From Nemertoderma westbladi (Eukaryota; Xenacoelomorpha; Nemertodermatida; Nemertodermatidae), in the NCBI GenBank assembly GCA_032718475.1, contig JAUCBJ010003852.1, forward strand, positions 1 to 47,272: DNA of 47,272 nucleotides, written 5' to 3'. The notes below the pieces were generated by a model, which searched no databases, was not told the origin of the DNA, and saw only the letters and a list, made by a program, of their open reading frames with translations. Position numbers and translations under genes: made by a program. Each line of letters opens with the position of its first letter. Position 1 is the stretch's first letter. Below are positions 21,944-32,703 of this stretch, one piece after another.

Positions 21944-22658
21944 GCTTATTGCTTACAAACAGTTAACAGGATTGAGTATATCGAGTTTTAGACTGTAATA
22001 CTGTAGGTACTGTCGTAAGGCTTCTCTATATTATCGGTAGCCTTATGTAGGTCTTGTTACCGGTAAAATATCAGAAGTAGTGCAGAAGGAAGACTGTCGT
22101 AAGGCTTCTCTATTATCGGATTATCGGTAGCCTTATGTAGGCCTTGTTACCGGTAAAATATCAGAAGTAACGCAGAAGGAAGCCAATAAGGTCTTGTTAC
22201 CGGTAAAATATCAGAAGTAACGCAGAAGGAAGCCAATAGCCGGACAGTTTAATCGAGGATTAGACAGTCAGTAGGTACCGGTACCTACCGGAAGTTCTGT
22301 AGTACAGCAACAAAAGCTGGATAGCGCCGTCACGCAATACTGCAATAGAAGATGCAGGAAACTTGCGCCATCACGCGAGCGAGAATGTATGAAAGTGCCA
22401 TCACACTCTCAACATAAATCAGTGCCATCACACTGTGTAGTGCCATCACACTATGAGATCGATGAAGCTCTGCTACCATTTGTTATTTCAGTAATTCGTA
22501 TAATATTCTGATAATAACATGACTACAGAATAACAGTAATCACATGCAGAAAGAACAACATAACGATACCGGTAGGTATATAATACAGTAGTGATAGATC
22601 CCAGTGCAAACGGTAGTTGCATATAATAACAATTAAGACAACTTATGGCGCTGTACAC
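21944..22658. repeat. Copia 5' flank with tandem repeats; LTR not resolved
   Basis: From about 22010 to 22245 a unit of up to ~100 bases recurs three times, each with TTGTTACCGGTAAAATATC, AGAAGTAACGCAGAAGGAAG and GGCTTCTCTATTATCGG pieces. From 22365 to 22460 the motif GTGCCATCACACT recurs. If the Copia element has a 5' LTR it should lie here, but no matching sequence was found left of 17571. Confidence 0.55.
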
Positions 22659-23861
22659 TGTAAAGGCTTTTGCGGATCTAGCTAGTCATTTTTCCTGCAA
22701 AGTACTCTGTAGGTGTTTTAGCGGACATAAAAAGCCGTTTTCTTACTGTGTATGTGTTTTAGTGGACATAAAAAGCCATTTTTCTGTATGTGTACTTTAG
22801 CGGACATAACAAGCCATCTTATGCCGCAATGCGCCAAAATACTCTTAATACAGTGTAGTTCAGATGACAACATCTATCAGCTGATATGTCGATGTGGAGC
22901 TTTTGGCTTTCTTTGTTCAGGCTCACTCACTCGACCAATCAGAGCGATTTTCATTTTATTTGCACAGAAGCCTCCGGGAAATCGCGCAATGCATTATGGT
23001 CTTTGTTTACCTTTTTTCCTGAGCCCAGAACATCGGCTTTGGAATTATTCTGTGTTTCAGACTTTAGCCAAACATTAGAATGGCTTTGATTATAGAAACG
23101 TATAACTGTTATCAAAACAACTCAAGTCATACAATCCTGGCATACCAGACTCACCTTACTTTTCACCGCATTATTTTACTGCTATTTACTGTCGGTTATT
23201 AATTGTTTGAAGTTGATGGATATGTTGTTATATTTGGAGAATATCGATAAATAATCATAAAACCTCAATCTTCTTGATATACTGAAGGTTAGAGATACCG
23301 GTTACATATCAATTAGCAATAGCAATTGCAGCTTACATTATAGTGGTTTTGGAGTGAATTGAATGCTATTTCATAGACCCTACATGTGTCAGTTGCTGTT
23401 CTCCTTATATATGATCAAATTTAGTGAAGATCGGCAGATCTGTGTGCAGCAGTGTGAGGTAGTGTGCATGAGTGTGACAGATAACAAAGCATTTCCTAAA
23501 GAATGCGCTTTATACGAAAATCATTAGCCATCCCGTTGTGTTTAGTGTAAGTCATAACTCTGTTTACATACTTAGAGCGCCACGTCCTAAAGGAACTGTT
23601 AATATTTCCTGAAAGTGAATAATATTTGTCAGAGATTATATTAACGATCAATCGAATAGTACAGTAGGTCTACACCGCAATAAGGTCAGAGCATCCGAAT
23701 CCAGTCTCCCTTAACCGTGGGTGAATGATCGTGCATAGGCTGGCTTCGGCTAATGTAACTTTATGTGTATCAAATACTTGTTATAGGCTAAAGTCGATTT
23801 ATAACCTAGAAGACACCTAAATTTGGCAGGTTAAACTGCTAAAGGTCTAAAAGCGCGAACA
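22659..23861 (+). mobile_element. Second LTR copy (solo or orphan BEL LTR)
   Basis: It is a diverged copy of 1634-2756 in the same orientation, from TGTAAAGG to GCGCGAACA, with the TATATAT box (23406-23412) and a degraded poly(A) signal. Near its start the segment with TTTTAGCGGACATAAAAAGCC is present three to four times in tandem, where copy 1 has it once. No BEL coding sequence adjoins it and no clear target site duplication was found. Confidence 0.65.
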
Positions 23862-24158
23862 ATAACAGTTATTCTTTCTTTATTGCAACGTAGGCAATAA
23901 AGGCAAAAGTACCGGTCGACCGGTAACCAGTAGGCCTAACTACCTAACCACCCGAACCGGTACTTACAGCAGTACAGGTACATCAGTATTATTCGATTTT
24001 GATAATTATATACCGGTAGGTCTTGATATTTAATCGGGGACTGCAGCCCTGGTTTTTTATTGAGATTTTAATTATTTCTGTCAGTTTTATTTATATGTAA
24101 GTTAATATTGAGCAGAAGGCGTGTAAGCCTGCTCAGATTGTATAAATAATTTGTAGGC
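23862..24158. other. No gene seen
   Basis: Sequence rich in ACCGGTA palindromes with no reading frame of note. TAATTTGTAG at 24147-24156 is a possible splice acceptor for the following frame. Confidence 0.5.
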
Positions 24159-25246
24159 TGGATCGTTAGTTGTGATGGAACAAACACCAACACAGGAAGG
24201 AAAGGAGGTGTGATACGTCTGCTGGAAAATTATATAAAATCTCCACTGCAATGGGCAGTTTGCATGCTGCACCTAAATGAACTCCCTCTTCAACATCTAT
24301 TTATCCACTTCGATGGACAGACTGATGGCCCAAATTCCTACAAAGGTCCTATTGGTGTTGAAATAAAAAAAGATCTTGTATACAAGATCTTAAATACAAG
24401 GAAATATATTCCCCAAATTTTACAGACATGGAGAAGACTGCTTTGAACAGCTTAAGCAAGGGTCAGAAGTACTTGTATCTTATTACCCAGGCAATCATCA
24501 AAGGTAAATGTAGTGAGGAATTTGCACGTAACCAGCCTGGCAAGTTGGCTCATTCACGTTGGTTAACAACTGCAAACAGAGTTTGGAGGCTTTACATCAG
24601 CACTGCTACACCCTCTAGGAGTTTAGAAATCATCGTCCACTTCATCATCACTGCTTACTCACCAATGTGGTTTCTTATAAAACGTCGAAATCTTCTACAG
24701 AATGGCTCGTGTAACTTATTCAACCTTATTTCCTGGACTCGTTGCCTTGATGAAGAGGCCAAGATGTTTGTTGACAGGGTGATTCTCCACAATGCATACT
24801 TCGCTCACCATGAGAATGTTCTCTATTCCATGTTGTTTGACGATAGATACTTTATTCGAGAACTTGCTGTACATCGCATTGCGAAGGCTCGTAAATCTCG
24901 TACGTCTGAAGCTGCAGTCCGGCAGTTTGTAGTCCCTGTCACAATTAATTTTGATGCTAGTGACTACTATGACATAATAGACTGGCAAAGTACTGACGTC
25001 ACTGAACCACCACTCACTGCCAACTTGGAAGTCCATGAGCTACATTCTATCCGAGAGTCAAATTCATGTGACTTTAAATGTCATACTCAGCATGTTGAAC
25101 GAATGGTTCAAGTTGTGGCTGAGGTGTCATCTAAAGTAGTTGGTGTTGATCGTCGAGATGGACTTATACTTACAAAGTTGGCTGCTCTAAAGGATCGTCC
25201 AGTATTCAATACAAAGTCAGATTTTAAGCTCAAACTGTCAATGTAA
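24159..25246 (+). pseudogene. Frameshifted gene of an unnamed, transposon-like invertebrate family
   Basis: Coding begins by 24159 after a possible splice acceptor (AG at 24155-24156) and runs in one frame to 24446, then in another from about 24410 to the stop at 25246. A single indel near 24400-24415 explains the shift. Visible blocks are CDGTNTNTGRKGGVIRLLE, LNELPLQHLFIHFDG, GPIG, LAHSRWLTTANRVWRLYIS, NAYFAHHENVL, DDRYFIRELA, INFDASDY, IDWQSTDVTEPPL and CHTQHVERMVQVVAEVS. I recall this pattern from uncharacterised, multi-copy proteins in arthropods and other invertebrates and infer an RNase H-fold transposase origin, but no catalytic triad is certain. The 5' exons are not in view. It looks like a recent remnant because only one break is seen. 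Confidence 0.6.
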
Positions 25247-25303
25247 GGCTTGCTTATTTGGTTTATTTAGTTAGATTATTATGCTTTAATCAAACAAAAC
25301 CTA

Positions 25304-25815
25304 TCAATCAAAACTAAAATGTATTTTAACAATCAAATGAATGCCTGAATCTTTCTCATTTGTGCAAGTTGTAATGTTTTTCGGAAATATATAGAAGAAT
25401 CAATAATATTCGAAAAGTCTTTTCTACCAATGACGTCATAACTTGATCCATCTGGAGAAACCAGATCCGATCAATCAAATCTGAAATGTATTTCAACAAT
25501 CAACTGAATGCCCTATTCTTTCTCACTGGTGCAAGTTGCACCGTTTTTGGAAAATATTTTCACGAATCAATGATATTCTAAAAATAGCCTTTTCTACCAA
25601 TGACGTCATATTTTGATTCATCTGGAGCCACCTGATCCGATCAATCAAATCTAAAATGTATTTCAACAATCAACTGAATGCCCTAATCTTTCTCACTGGT
25701 GCAAGTTGCACCGTTTTTGGAAAATATTTTCACGAATCAATGATATTCTAAAAAAAGCCTTTTCTACCAATGACGTCATATCTTGATCCATCTGGAGCCA
25801 CCTGATCCCATCATT
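25304..25815. repeat. ~170 bp tandem repeat, three units
   Basis: Units start at about 25304, 25471 and 25641 (TCAATCAAA). Each contains CAATCAACTGAATGCC-type sequence, TTTCTCACTGGTGCAAG, CTTTTCTACCAATGACGTCA and CATCTGGAG. The last two units are nearly identical and the first is more diverged. Each unit carries the palindrome TGACGTCA. Confidence 0.9.
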
Positions 25816-25918
25816 GATTTTTGAAAAAAAAATCAGTATTCATATCAGGATGCCAAGCCTCCTCAATTGTATGAGTTGCTAAGCCATTCGGCAAAAAAAG
25901 TGATTCCAGACACACCCT

Positions 25919-26049
25919 ACTGAAGAGGGCATACCGGCATCAAACGTCTTTAATTTCGATGAGACAAATGTCAGCAATCAACCAGGAGACAAACGTGTTG
26001 TTTGTAAGCGAGGTGTGAAATGTGTGGAACAAGTGATTTCTAAATCAAA
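25919..26049 (+). pseudogene. DDE-transposase exon fragment
   Basis: A single open stretch reads IPASNVFNFDETNVSN followed by QPGDKRVVCKRG and VEQVISKSK. A P-x-N-(I/V)-(F/Y)-N-(F/Y)-DETN segment followed by a Gly/Lys-rich turn and an S-K-S motif is the first-Asp region of DDE endonucleases of the pogo/Tc1-like kind. The rest of the gene is missing: on the right it stops where the LINE begins, on the left it fades into AT-rich sequence after the 170 bp repeats. Confidence 0.6.
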
Positions 26050-27780
26050 ACACTACTACTAGGATCGGCATGCTGCATTGCAGCTGCATTTTTAAGAATT
26101 AAGAGTGCCGGCTTGTCAACAAAATTGCGCCGCCACAACTCCCTATCACCCATGACATTTGCTAGATCATCCGCATCTTTAAGGCCAGTGTCCTTTAAGA
26201 TGCGTCTCAAGAAAGTCATGGTTTGTCCACCATGCTTATTCACTCCATGAGGCTGCCAAAGTAAAGATTATGCACTGGCTGGTCCTCATGGCGAAAGCAA
26301 TGTCCTGCAAAGCGGAGGCGATTTTGTTCTATTGTCAAGCTTGGGGGAACCAATGAGACACCTCCAATGTTATATAGTGTCTGGTTGGAGATGTGTGCAT
26401 TGTACTTGACACAATGAACCCGGTGTAGCATTCTTGTGAATGTGCCATCCAGAGATTTGGTGTCCTCAGCAGTTAGAGCCCAGCATGGACTCCCGTAGAG
26501 GAGTACTGGAACTACTGCTGCTCTAAATAATCGGACCTTAAGTTTCCGATTAATTCTCGGTGACTTCCAAATCCTGGAAAGCCTATTCAAGGCTGCCCAT
26601 GCCTTTCCCTTACGTATTCGAAGGTCCTCACCTGACTTCCGGATCCATGATCCCAGGTAACAGAAGTCGTCCACATGCTCAAGCATACCATCCCATCCGA
26701 TCAGAGACTTGCTGAGGACTTTCAAAGTTAACTGTCAGAATTTTGGTCTTTCTGGAGTTAATAAAAAGACCAACACTAGAAGCAGCATGTTCTAATGAGC
26801 TGAGGAGCCGTTGGGCTCCCTCTAATGATTCTGAGAGTACTCCTAAGTCATCAGCAAAGTCTAGATCAGTTAGGTACTTGGCAGGATTTCCTCGACTTCT
26901 GGAGCCAGTAGGTGGAGTTATCATCACCCCATCATCATTATAATGATCTAAGGATATGCGTAGAACATAGTCAACCACAATAATGAACAAGAATGGTGCA
27001 AGTGTGTCTCCTTGGAGGACGCCCCATAACACTTCAAATGGTTCTGTGTCACCGTCAACAGTTGACACAAATGTTGTCGAACCATCGTATACTGATCTGA
27101 TTGCTGCAATAATTTCATCAGGAATCCCATATAATGAAAGTATGCTGAACATACGTGAGCGAGAGACTGAATCAAAGGCCTTGAAGAAGTCAACAAAGAT
27201 AACAGCCAGATGAGTGTCTTTCTTTTTTGATAACTCTTCAATTATCCTTCTAAGTGCCAAAATGGGCTCCATGGTCCCACGACCTTTACGGAACCCATTC
27301 TGATTTCCACGGAGCAGTCTCTCAATGGGATCCCTGATGCGATTTAATAGAATCCTATTGTATAGCTTTGCAGCAATCGAGATCAATGAGATTCCCCGAA
27401 AAGAACCATAGAGTGTTAGGTTGCTCTTCTTGGGAACTGGCACCAACTTATTTGTTTTCATTTCTTGTGGGACTCTTGTTGTTCGGTACATGTCTACTAT
27501 GATGGGATAGATGAGCTTTAAACACTCAGGTATTTTAAAGACCTCAGGGGGAACACCATCTACTCCACTGGCACGATTGGTCTTAATGCTCTTTGCAGCA
27601 GCCTTCACTTCTGCAAAGGAGATATCGCCAATGAGAATATCTGGGAGTACAGACTCAGACACTTTTACTTCTATAAAGTTATCAGGCAATACCCTGTCAT
27701 TATTGAGGAGCTTTTCAAAGTGGGCTTTCCAACCATTGAGGCGATCGGCTGGTGATTCAGCCTTAACCTTGGTGGTGGTC
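26040..27780 (-). pseudogene. Decayed LINE reverse transcriptase (LINE copy 2)
   Basis: Three overlapping minus-strand frames (27780-26679, 26725-26240, 26243-26040) together form one non-LTR retrotransposon RT and C-terminal region, so at least two frameshifts are present. Visible motifs are NQNGFRKGRGT, motif A IFVDFFKAFDSV, motif B GVLQGDTLAPFLF, motif C DLDFADDLGVLS, then DFCYLGSW, LLYGSPCWALT and RLRFAGHC. The endonuclease is missing. The open frame extends to 27941, but its first ~54 codons come from the adjoining repeat at 27781, so the LINE proper is 5'-truncated there. RTE- or CR1-like by general look; clade not assigned. Confidence 0.9.
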
Positions 27781-28446
27781 GGATCCACTTCCGCTTCATT
27801 ACCCACCAGAAAATGGGACCAGTGGCATTTAGCAATATGTTGGGGAGACGAGATTACCAATATTAATCTCGTCTCACAACCAACATGGGGGGGGGGGGGG
27901 CGACACAAGCCACCAAGCCACAGAGTGAGGTTAGAGGTCAAGCCACCTCGGAGGGAATACAGCTAGTAGAGGCTAGCAGCGGAGGGGAAACACTCCCAGA
28001 GAGTGCCAAGGTGACAAGTAGTATATTAATTAGCCAATAGGGGGGAGGGAAGCACGTGATAGGGAACAGGAAAGCATCCATTGGGTAGAAGGCCAAAGTA
28101 GAGTAAGAAAGTAGAGTAAGAGGTGAAAGCAATATTCAATCTGTTAATCATATATTATTATCAGTCTATACCAGTTTACCAATCAGTTGTGCTATTCAAT
28201 CTATTTAGGGCAGACTGGCAATAGTTTTAGACCGTCATCGGCACCGCCATACCGGTAAATATTTTATCTATATTTTCTGCATCTATTAATCTGTGCTATC
28301 ATCGCATCGCGTACCTTAATTAATATCAAAGACAACAGCAACTCATACTGTTTTCCTAGTCGGCTTCGGCCAAAGCCAGTAGCGCAATCCCTAGCAGAAC
28401 GGTGACGTGTACTTCAACAACCCGGTCGGGATCTTTGATCCCGTCA
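27781..28446 (+). mobile_element. LTR-like repeat, copy 1 (inverted partner at 36143-36784)
   Basis: Shared with the partner on the other strand are a lead-in with CACCA and GGGACCAGTGGCATTT, a TGTTGG-type start (27838), a hairpin GAGACGAGATT/AATCTCGTCTC (27845-27875), a G tract, CGACACAAGCC, GCTAGCAGC, CCGGTCGGGATC and a GATCCCGTCACA end. From 27838 it begins TGT and ends ACA, as an LTR would. The partner lies at the 3' side of a minus-strand BEL element in matching orientation, so a BEL LTR with ~57 bases of internal sequence is the best guess. Confidence 0.6.
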
Positions 28447-28639
28447 CAAATACATTAAAAACTTTAATAAAAAAAATCAACAAATATTATAGTAAATAAG
28501 TGCAAACAAATAACAACAACAAATAAATAGACAAAAGTAAATGTATTTAGACCTAGGCTAAACTATTAATTTTTACCGGTATTACCGAACATAAAGACAA
28601 CCATATTAGATCAGGCTGATCATTTGCTATTGTATTGCC

Positions 28640-29230
28640 ATTAAATGATCTCGTTACCAAAAATACAGGAAAACAAACACGTTACAGAAATGGCCTTTTA
28701 TAACCAAAACAATAAACGAATTAAGAATTAAGGGAAATGAGCAGATTGCAAAGGCCGCAGTTACCAACCAAAACAATAAACGATCCCATTACCAATTGAA
28801 GGAAAGGAGCAGGTTATAGCTTTCTAACAAAAATAATAAGTGATATCATTACCAATTAAGGGAAATGAACGTGTTACACAAACGGCCTTTTCTAACCAAA
28901 GCAATAAACGATATCTTGTTACCAATTGAGAGAAAGGAACAGGTTACAGAAGCGGCCTTTTCTAACCCCAAAACAATAAACGATCCCATTACCAGAGGAA
29001 AAGGAGCATGTTACAGAAGCGGGGTTTTCTAACCAAAAAAATAAACTATCTCAATATCAATTAAGAAAATGGAACAGGTAATTTTCTAACCATAAAAATA
29101 AGCGATCTTAATATCAATTACGATAAATGAACAGGAATTAATAAAAGCGGCCCTTTCAACAATGACCAATTGAGGGTAAGGAGCAGAGATAACACAGGCG
29201 TGCTTTTCAAACCAAAACATTAAACTGTCT
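28640..29230. repeat. ~65-70 bp degenerate minisatellite
   Basis: Eight to ten drifting copies of a unit with AACCAAAACAATAAACGATC, CATTACCAATTGA, GGAAAGGAGCAGGTTACAG and AAGCGGCCTTTTCT. No coding capacity is seen. Confidence 0.8.
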
Positions 29231-30038
29231 CGGTGTGTTACAAAATATATAATCCTATAACCTATAATCGGTGTGTTACTACATTTAATGCTTTATTTGG
29301 CCTGATATAAGACGATCATTAATTATGATTATGGTAAAACTAATTTTAAGTAAGAATAAAGAACAAAAAAAGTTTATAATTGAATAATTATGCGCCCTGC
29401 TGCCCCTATGGGATGTGTAATGAGTTATATGTGTCCAGCATTGAAAGGACGAACTGGGAAGACGCCCACTGGATAATCAAGCAGCCGGATGGATGAGATA
29501 TGGTAGGAAGGAAGAGTGACTTGCTCATCACCCTCCTTCAACGCTGGCCGCATCCACCCAGACACCACTGGGGAGGGGGGGGGGGGGGGCGAATCGGACC
29601 CTTCCTAGTTTTTAATTGCTGTATCTGTGCAACCACATTATGTACCAGCCCAATTTTTTACCAGAATTAAATTAATCAAATTTAATGGCGCATCTTTTGC
29701 AAAAAACGGCGTTGCAATTAGATTTCACCTTTTCGATGTGGGTGCCACCTCAAAATTTGGTCCCCAGCAGAAATTTTTTTGAAATTCCGAAAAAATTAAG
29801 AACAGAAAATCAAGAACATCTATCAGAACCATCTATATCATAGGGGGAAGGGTCAATAAAATCTAAAATTCAAAATGCTGGACTATATAAACGTTTCAAC
29901 CTGGACAAAGCACCATCTGTGAATAGGTTTTACCTTTCAGAATGTAATAGGGTGGAAGGGAAATCTGGGGGGGGGGGGGGGGGCAAAGTTATCCAAAAGC
30001 ACAGGCCTATGACGTACTTAAAATCGCAAGCTATATAA
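29231..30038. other. No gene seen; two G tracts
   Basis: Unassigned sequence with G runs near 29573-29589 and 29967-29983. No repeat partner was found in the window. Confidence 0.5.
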
Positions 30039-31107
30039 ATGACCATACCGGAAAAAAACATGAGGAATACACACAATGTAGATGAGTATTTATACAAGCT
30101 TAAGGAATTAGGAATGACTGCAGAGAGTATTAATTGTCCATTAAAAAACTTAAAGAAGTACAGGAAGTTCAGAATAAACGAGCAAGGCCACTTTAGAATA
30201 AAACCTGACTCACTGTGGGACCAATTTAAAGATTGTTTAGATGCTCACCAAGCCTTCCAAATGTCGAGTATTTCTAACCTCATATGTAAGAGAATTATAC
30301 GACGTAGGATAGAGGACTATGAAAAGTTTGTAGATAGTGATCCACGAGAAACTATACGTATTATAACAGATAGTAATGTTAAGGAGCAAGTTGAATTAGC
30401 AAAACAAAATTTACTAAGCCAAAAACAAATAAATAGGACAGATTACCTTCTTGTTGTGAGCCCTGTCTTGTTGTTCTTGTTGTTGCTTGATGTGAGGTCC
30501 CTCATGCCCCCCCCCCCCCCCCCCTTATGTTTCTAGAAGTACAAAGACCGATGGTTGTGAGCACTTTACAGCTTTCTGAGTTTCGTCGTGGGGGGCAACC
30601 TAAATTCTGTGGGGATGGTATACATGTTGTTGCTGTTGCTGAGCATAAAACAGCATCACAACAACTTGCCCATTTTGGCTTATCAGATGATCTCTATGAC
30701 GAAAAATTTTATTCTATATTGAAAATATTAGACCTAAAATCGTTCGAATGCAACCCAAATCTGTAGATATTACTAATGATCTAAAATATGTCTTTCTAAA
30801 TACAGTAGGTAAGCAATTCATTAGCCCTGGACAGGAATTAAAGAGACTTTACGACACATTCCCCGAAATTCCATACCACAATTTAACTCCCACGGCTTGT
30901 CGCAAGTTGTTAGAGACTACAGCTATGGGTTTTGACGAAGAAACTCAGAAAGCTGTATCGTTCTATTTAGCACACTCAGAAAAAACCGCTTGCATAGACT
31001 CTAAGTTTGGAGTTAAAAATGTATTAGCTGCCCATAATGCTCTGCTACATCAGCTCCTATTATCACCTCCAATAACCACTTCATGGCTCGCCCCACAACA
31101 GAAATAG
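30039..31107 (+). pseudogene. Tyrosine-recombinase-like (Crypton-type?) remnant in three frames
   Basis: Three consecutive open stretches in three different frames (30039-30536, 30527-30766, 30748-31107) look like one broken protein. The first has a helical NVDEYLYKLKELGM...LKNLKKYRKF segment like the core-binding domain of tyrosine recombinases. The second has QRPMVVSTLQLSEF and AEHKTAS, like the start of the catalytic domain with its conserved Lys. The third has LTPTACRKLLETT and LAHSEKTA, like the Arg and His boxes. The catalytic Tyr expected soon after the last box is not seen. A C run at 30508-30523 causes the first break. It stops just before the Penelope inverted repeat. The family call is an inference from motif order. 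Confidence 0.45.
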
Positions 31108-31146
31108 TACCTACACGTCATATTACTCAACCAACTACTTAATAGG

Positions 31147-31233
31147 GTAGTTTAAAACAGAATAGAATAAGTATTGCGATTCTAAACAACATTATATTTC
31201 AATTAATTCAAACGGAACGTTTCGACGAAATAC
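31147..31233 (-). repeat. Left arm of the 87 bp perfect inverted repeat of the Penelope-like element
   Basis: These 87 bases are the exact reverse complement of 32721-32807, with no mismatch. It ends directly at the ATG of the RT frame. Confidence 0.95.
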
Positions 31234-32514
31234 ATGATTAATGATGTTATAACTGGACCCAATTCGTATATGGCCAGTTTTGATGTCAAAAATCTGTTTA
31301 CGAATATACCGGTAGATGAAACCATTGTTATATTGCTTAATCAATTATTTGAGGGGACAGATACAGTAGATGGACTGAGTAGAAGACAGTACAAAAAACT
31401 ACTAGATTTTGCATCCAAGAACACTGAGTTTATTTTCAACCAACATAAGTACTTGCAAATTGATGGCGTTTCGATGGGTAGCCCCATTGGGCCAACGTTT
31501 GCTAATGCATTTTTAAGCTTTTACGAAAAAAAATGGCTGTCCAATTGTCCACCTGATTTGAAACCAATGTTTTATAGGCGATATGTGGATGATTGCTTTA
31601 TTTTATTCCGAGATAGACAACATGCTAAAGAATTTTTAAACTATCTAAATTCCCAACACCGCAACATTGAATTCACTGTAGAATTTGAATCCAACAATTC
31701 CCTATCATTCCTTGATGTTCTAATTACTAGAAGCCGTGATTCTCTGAACACAACCATATACCGAAAACCAACCTTTACTGGTCTATACACACACTATGAT
31801 AGCTTTATTTCAGACAAATTTAAAGTTGCCCTCATTGCTACTTTAATTTTTCGAATTTTTCACATTTGTACCAACTGGCGCCAATTTCAAACTCAAACAA
31901 ATAAACTACATGACATTCTGTCCCTTAACGGGTTTCCCAGTGAACTTATCTGGTCTGTCATTCACAGGGTCACCTCAAGACTAGGGGGGCCAGCCCGTCC
32001 CAAAATACCTTCGGTTGCCAAAAAACCAATCTACTTAGTCCTACCTTACTTAGGCTACATGTCATCACAAATCAACCACAAACTTAAACTGATTTCTCAT
32101 GCCTACCCGCAAATAGACTTCAAGATAATTTTCAAACCCCACATCAGACTAGGCACCCACTTCCCGTTTAAGGACAGATTTCCAGCCGCGATGAGACCCG
32201 TTGTCTTGTACAAATTCAAGTGTGCCAGCTGTAATGCTGTCTACATCGGTAAAACCGAGCGACATTTTAAGACACGAGTCTGTGACCACCTGGGAGTCTC
32301 ACCAAGAACGGGAAAGCCTGTGGCCAACCCACAACACTCTGCAATACGGGATCACACTATAGAGTATGACCACAAATATAATTACAATGATTTTAAAATA
32401 ATAGGCAAGGCACAAAGTAATTACGACCTTCTAATTAAAGAAAGCATCACAATTGGCAGACAAAAACCCTCACTAAACATCCAAGGCACGTCCTTCCCGT
32501 TATTTCTATTTTAA
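31234..32514 (+). CDS. Penelope-like reverse transcriptase with GIY-YIG endonuclease (N-terminally truncated)
   Basis: The 426-residue frame is open from ATG to TAA. RT motif A is at the very start (ASFDVKNLFTNIP, Asp17); motif B is DGVSMGSPIGPTFAN, motif C RRYVDD (Asp119, Asp120), then SLSFLDVLI and TTIYRKPTFTG, both typical of Penelope RTs. The C-terminal GIY-YIG nuclease shows VYIGKTERHFKTRVCDH (residues 336-352) and ends with the family motif RQKPSLN. Full-length Penelope proteins have a few hundred more residues before motif A, so this copy lacks the N-terminal RT fingers, and the ATG is probably incidental. The encoded enzyme is related to telomerase and copies the element RNA at a nick made by the nuclease. 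Confidence 0.92.
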   Translation: MINDVITGPNSYMASFDVKNLFTNIPVDETIVILLNQLFEGTDTVDGLSRRQYKKLLDFASKNTEFIFNQHKYLQIDGVSMGSPIGPTFANAFLSFYEKKWLSNCPPDLKPMFYRRYVDDCFILFRDRQHAKEFLNYLNSQHRNIEFTVEFESNNSLSFLDVLITRSRDSLNTTIYRKPTFTGLYTHYDSFISDKFKVALIATLIFRIFHICTNWRQFQTQTNKLHDILSLNGFPSELIWSVIHRVTSRLGGPARPKIPSVAKKPIYLVLPYLGYMSSQINHKLKLISHAYPQIDFKIIFKPHIRLGTHFPFKDRFPAAMRPVVLYKFKCASCNAVYIGKTERHFKTRVCDHLGVSPRTGKPVANPQHSAIRDHTIEYDHKYNYNDFKIIGKAQSNYDLLIKESITIGRQKPSLNIQGTSFPLFLF

Positions 32515-32703
32515 TCGTATTTGTGTATTTATCGCATGTTACAGACTGACGACCTACTTGTTGTTTTGTCTTATTTACACAATTCTAGGATCATAATAAC
32601 TTTGTTTCAAATTTACTACATTAAATAATTAATTATTACTTTTTTTTACAGTATGTTTATTTCGTAAAGTACTTTATATATTGCTAGTTTACACTGTTTA
32701 TTT

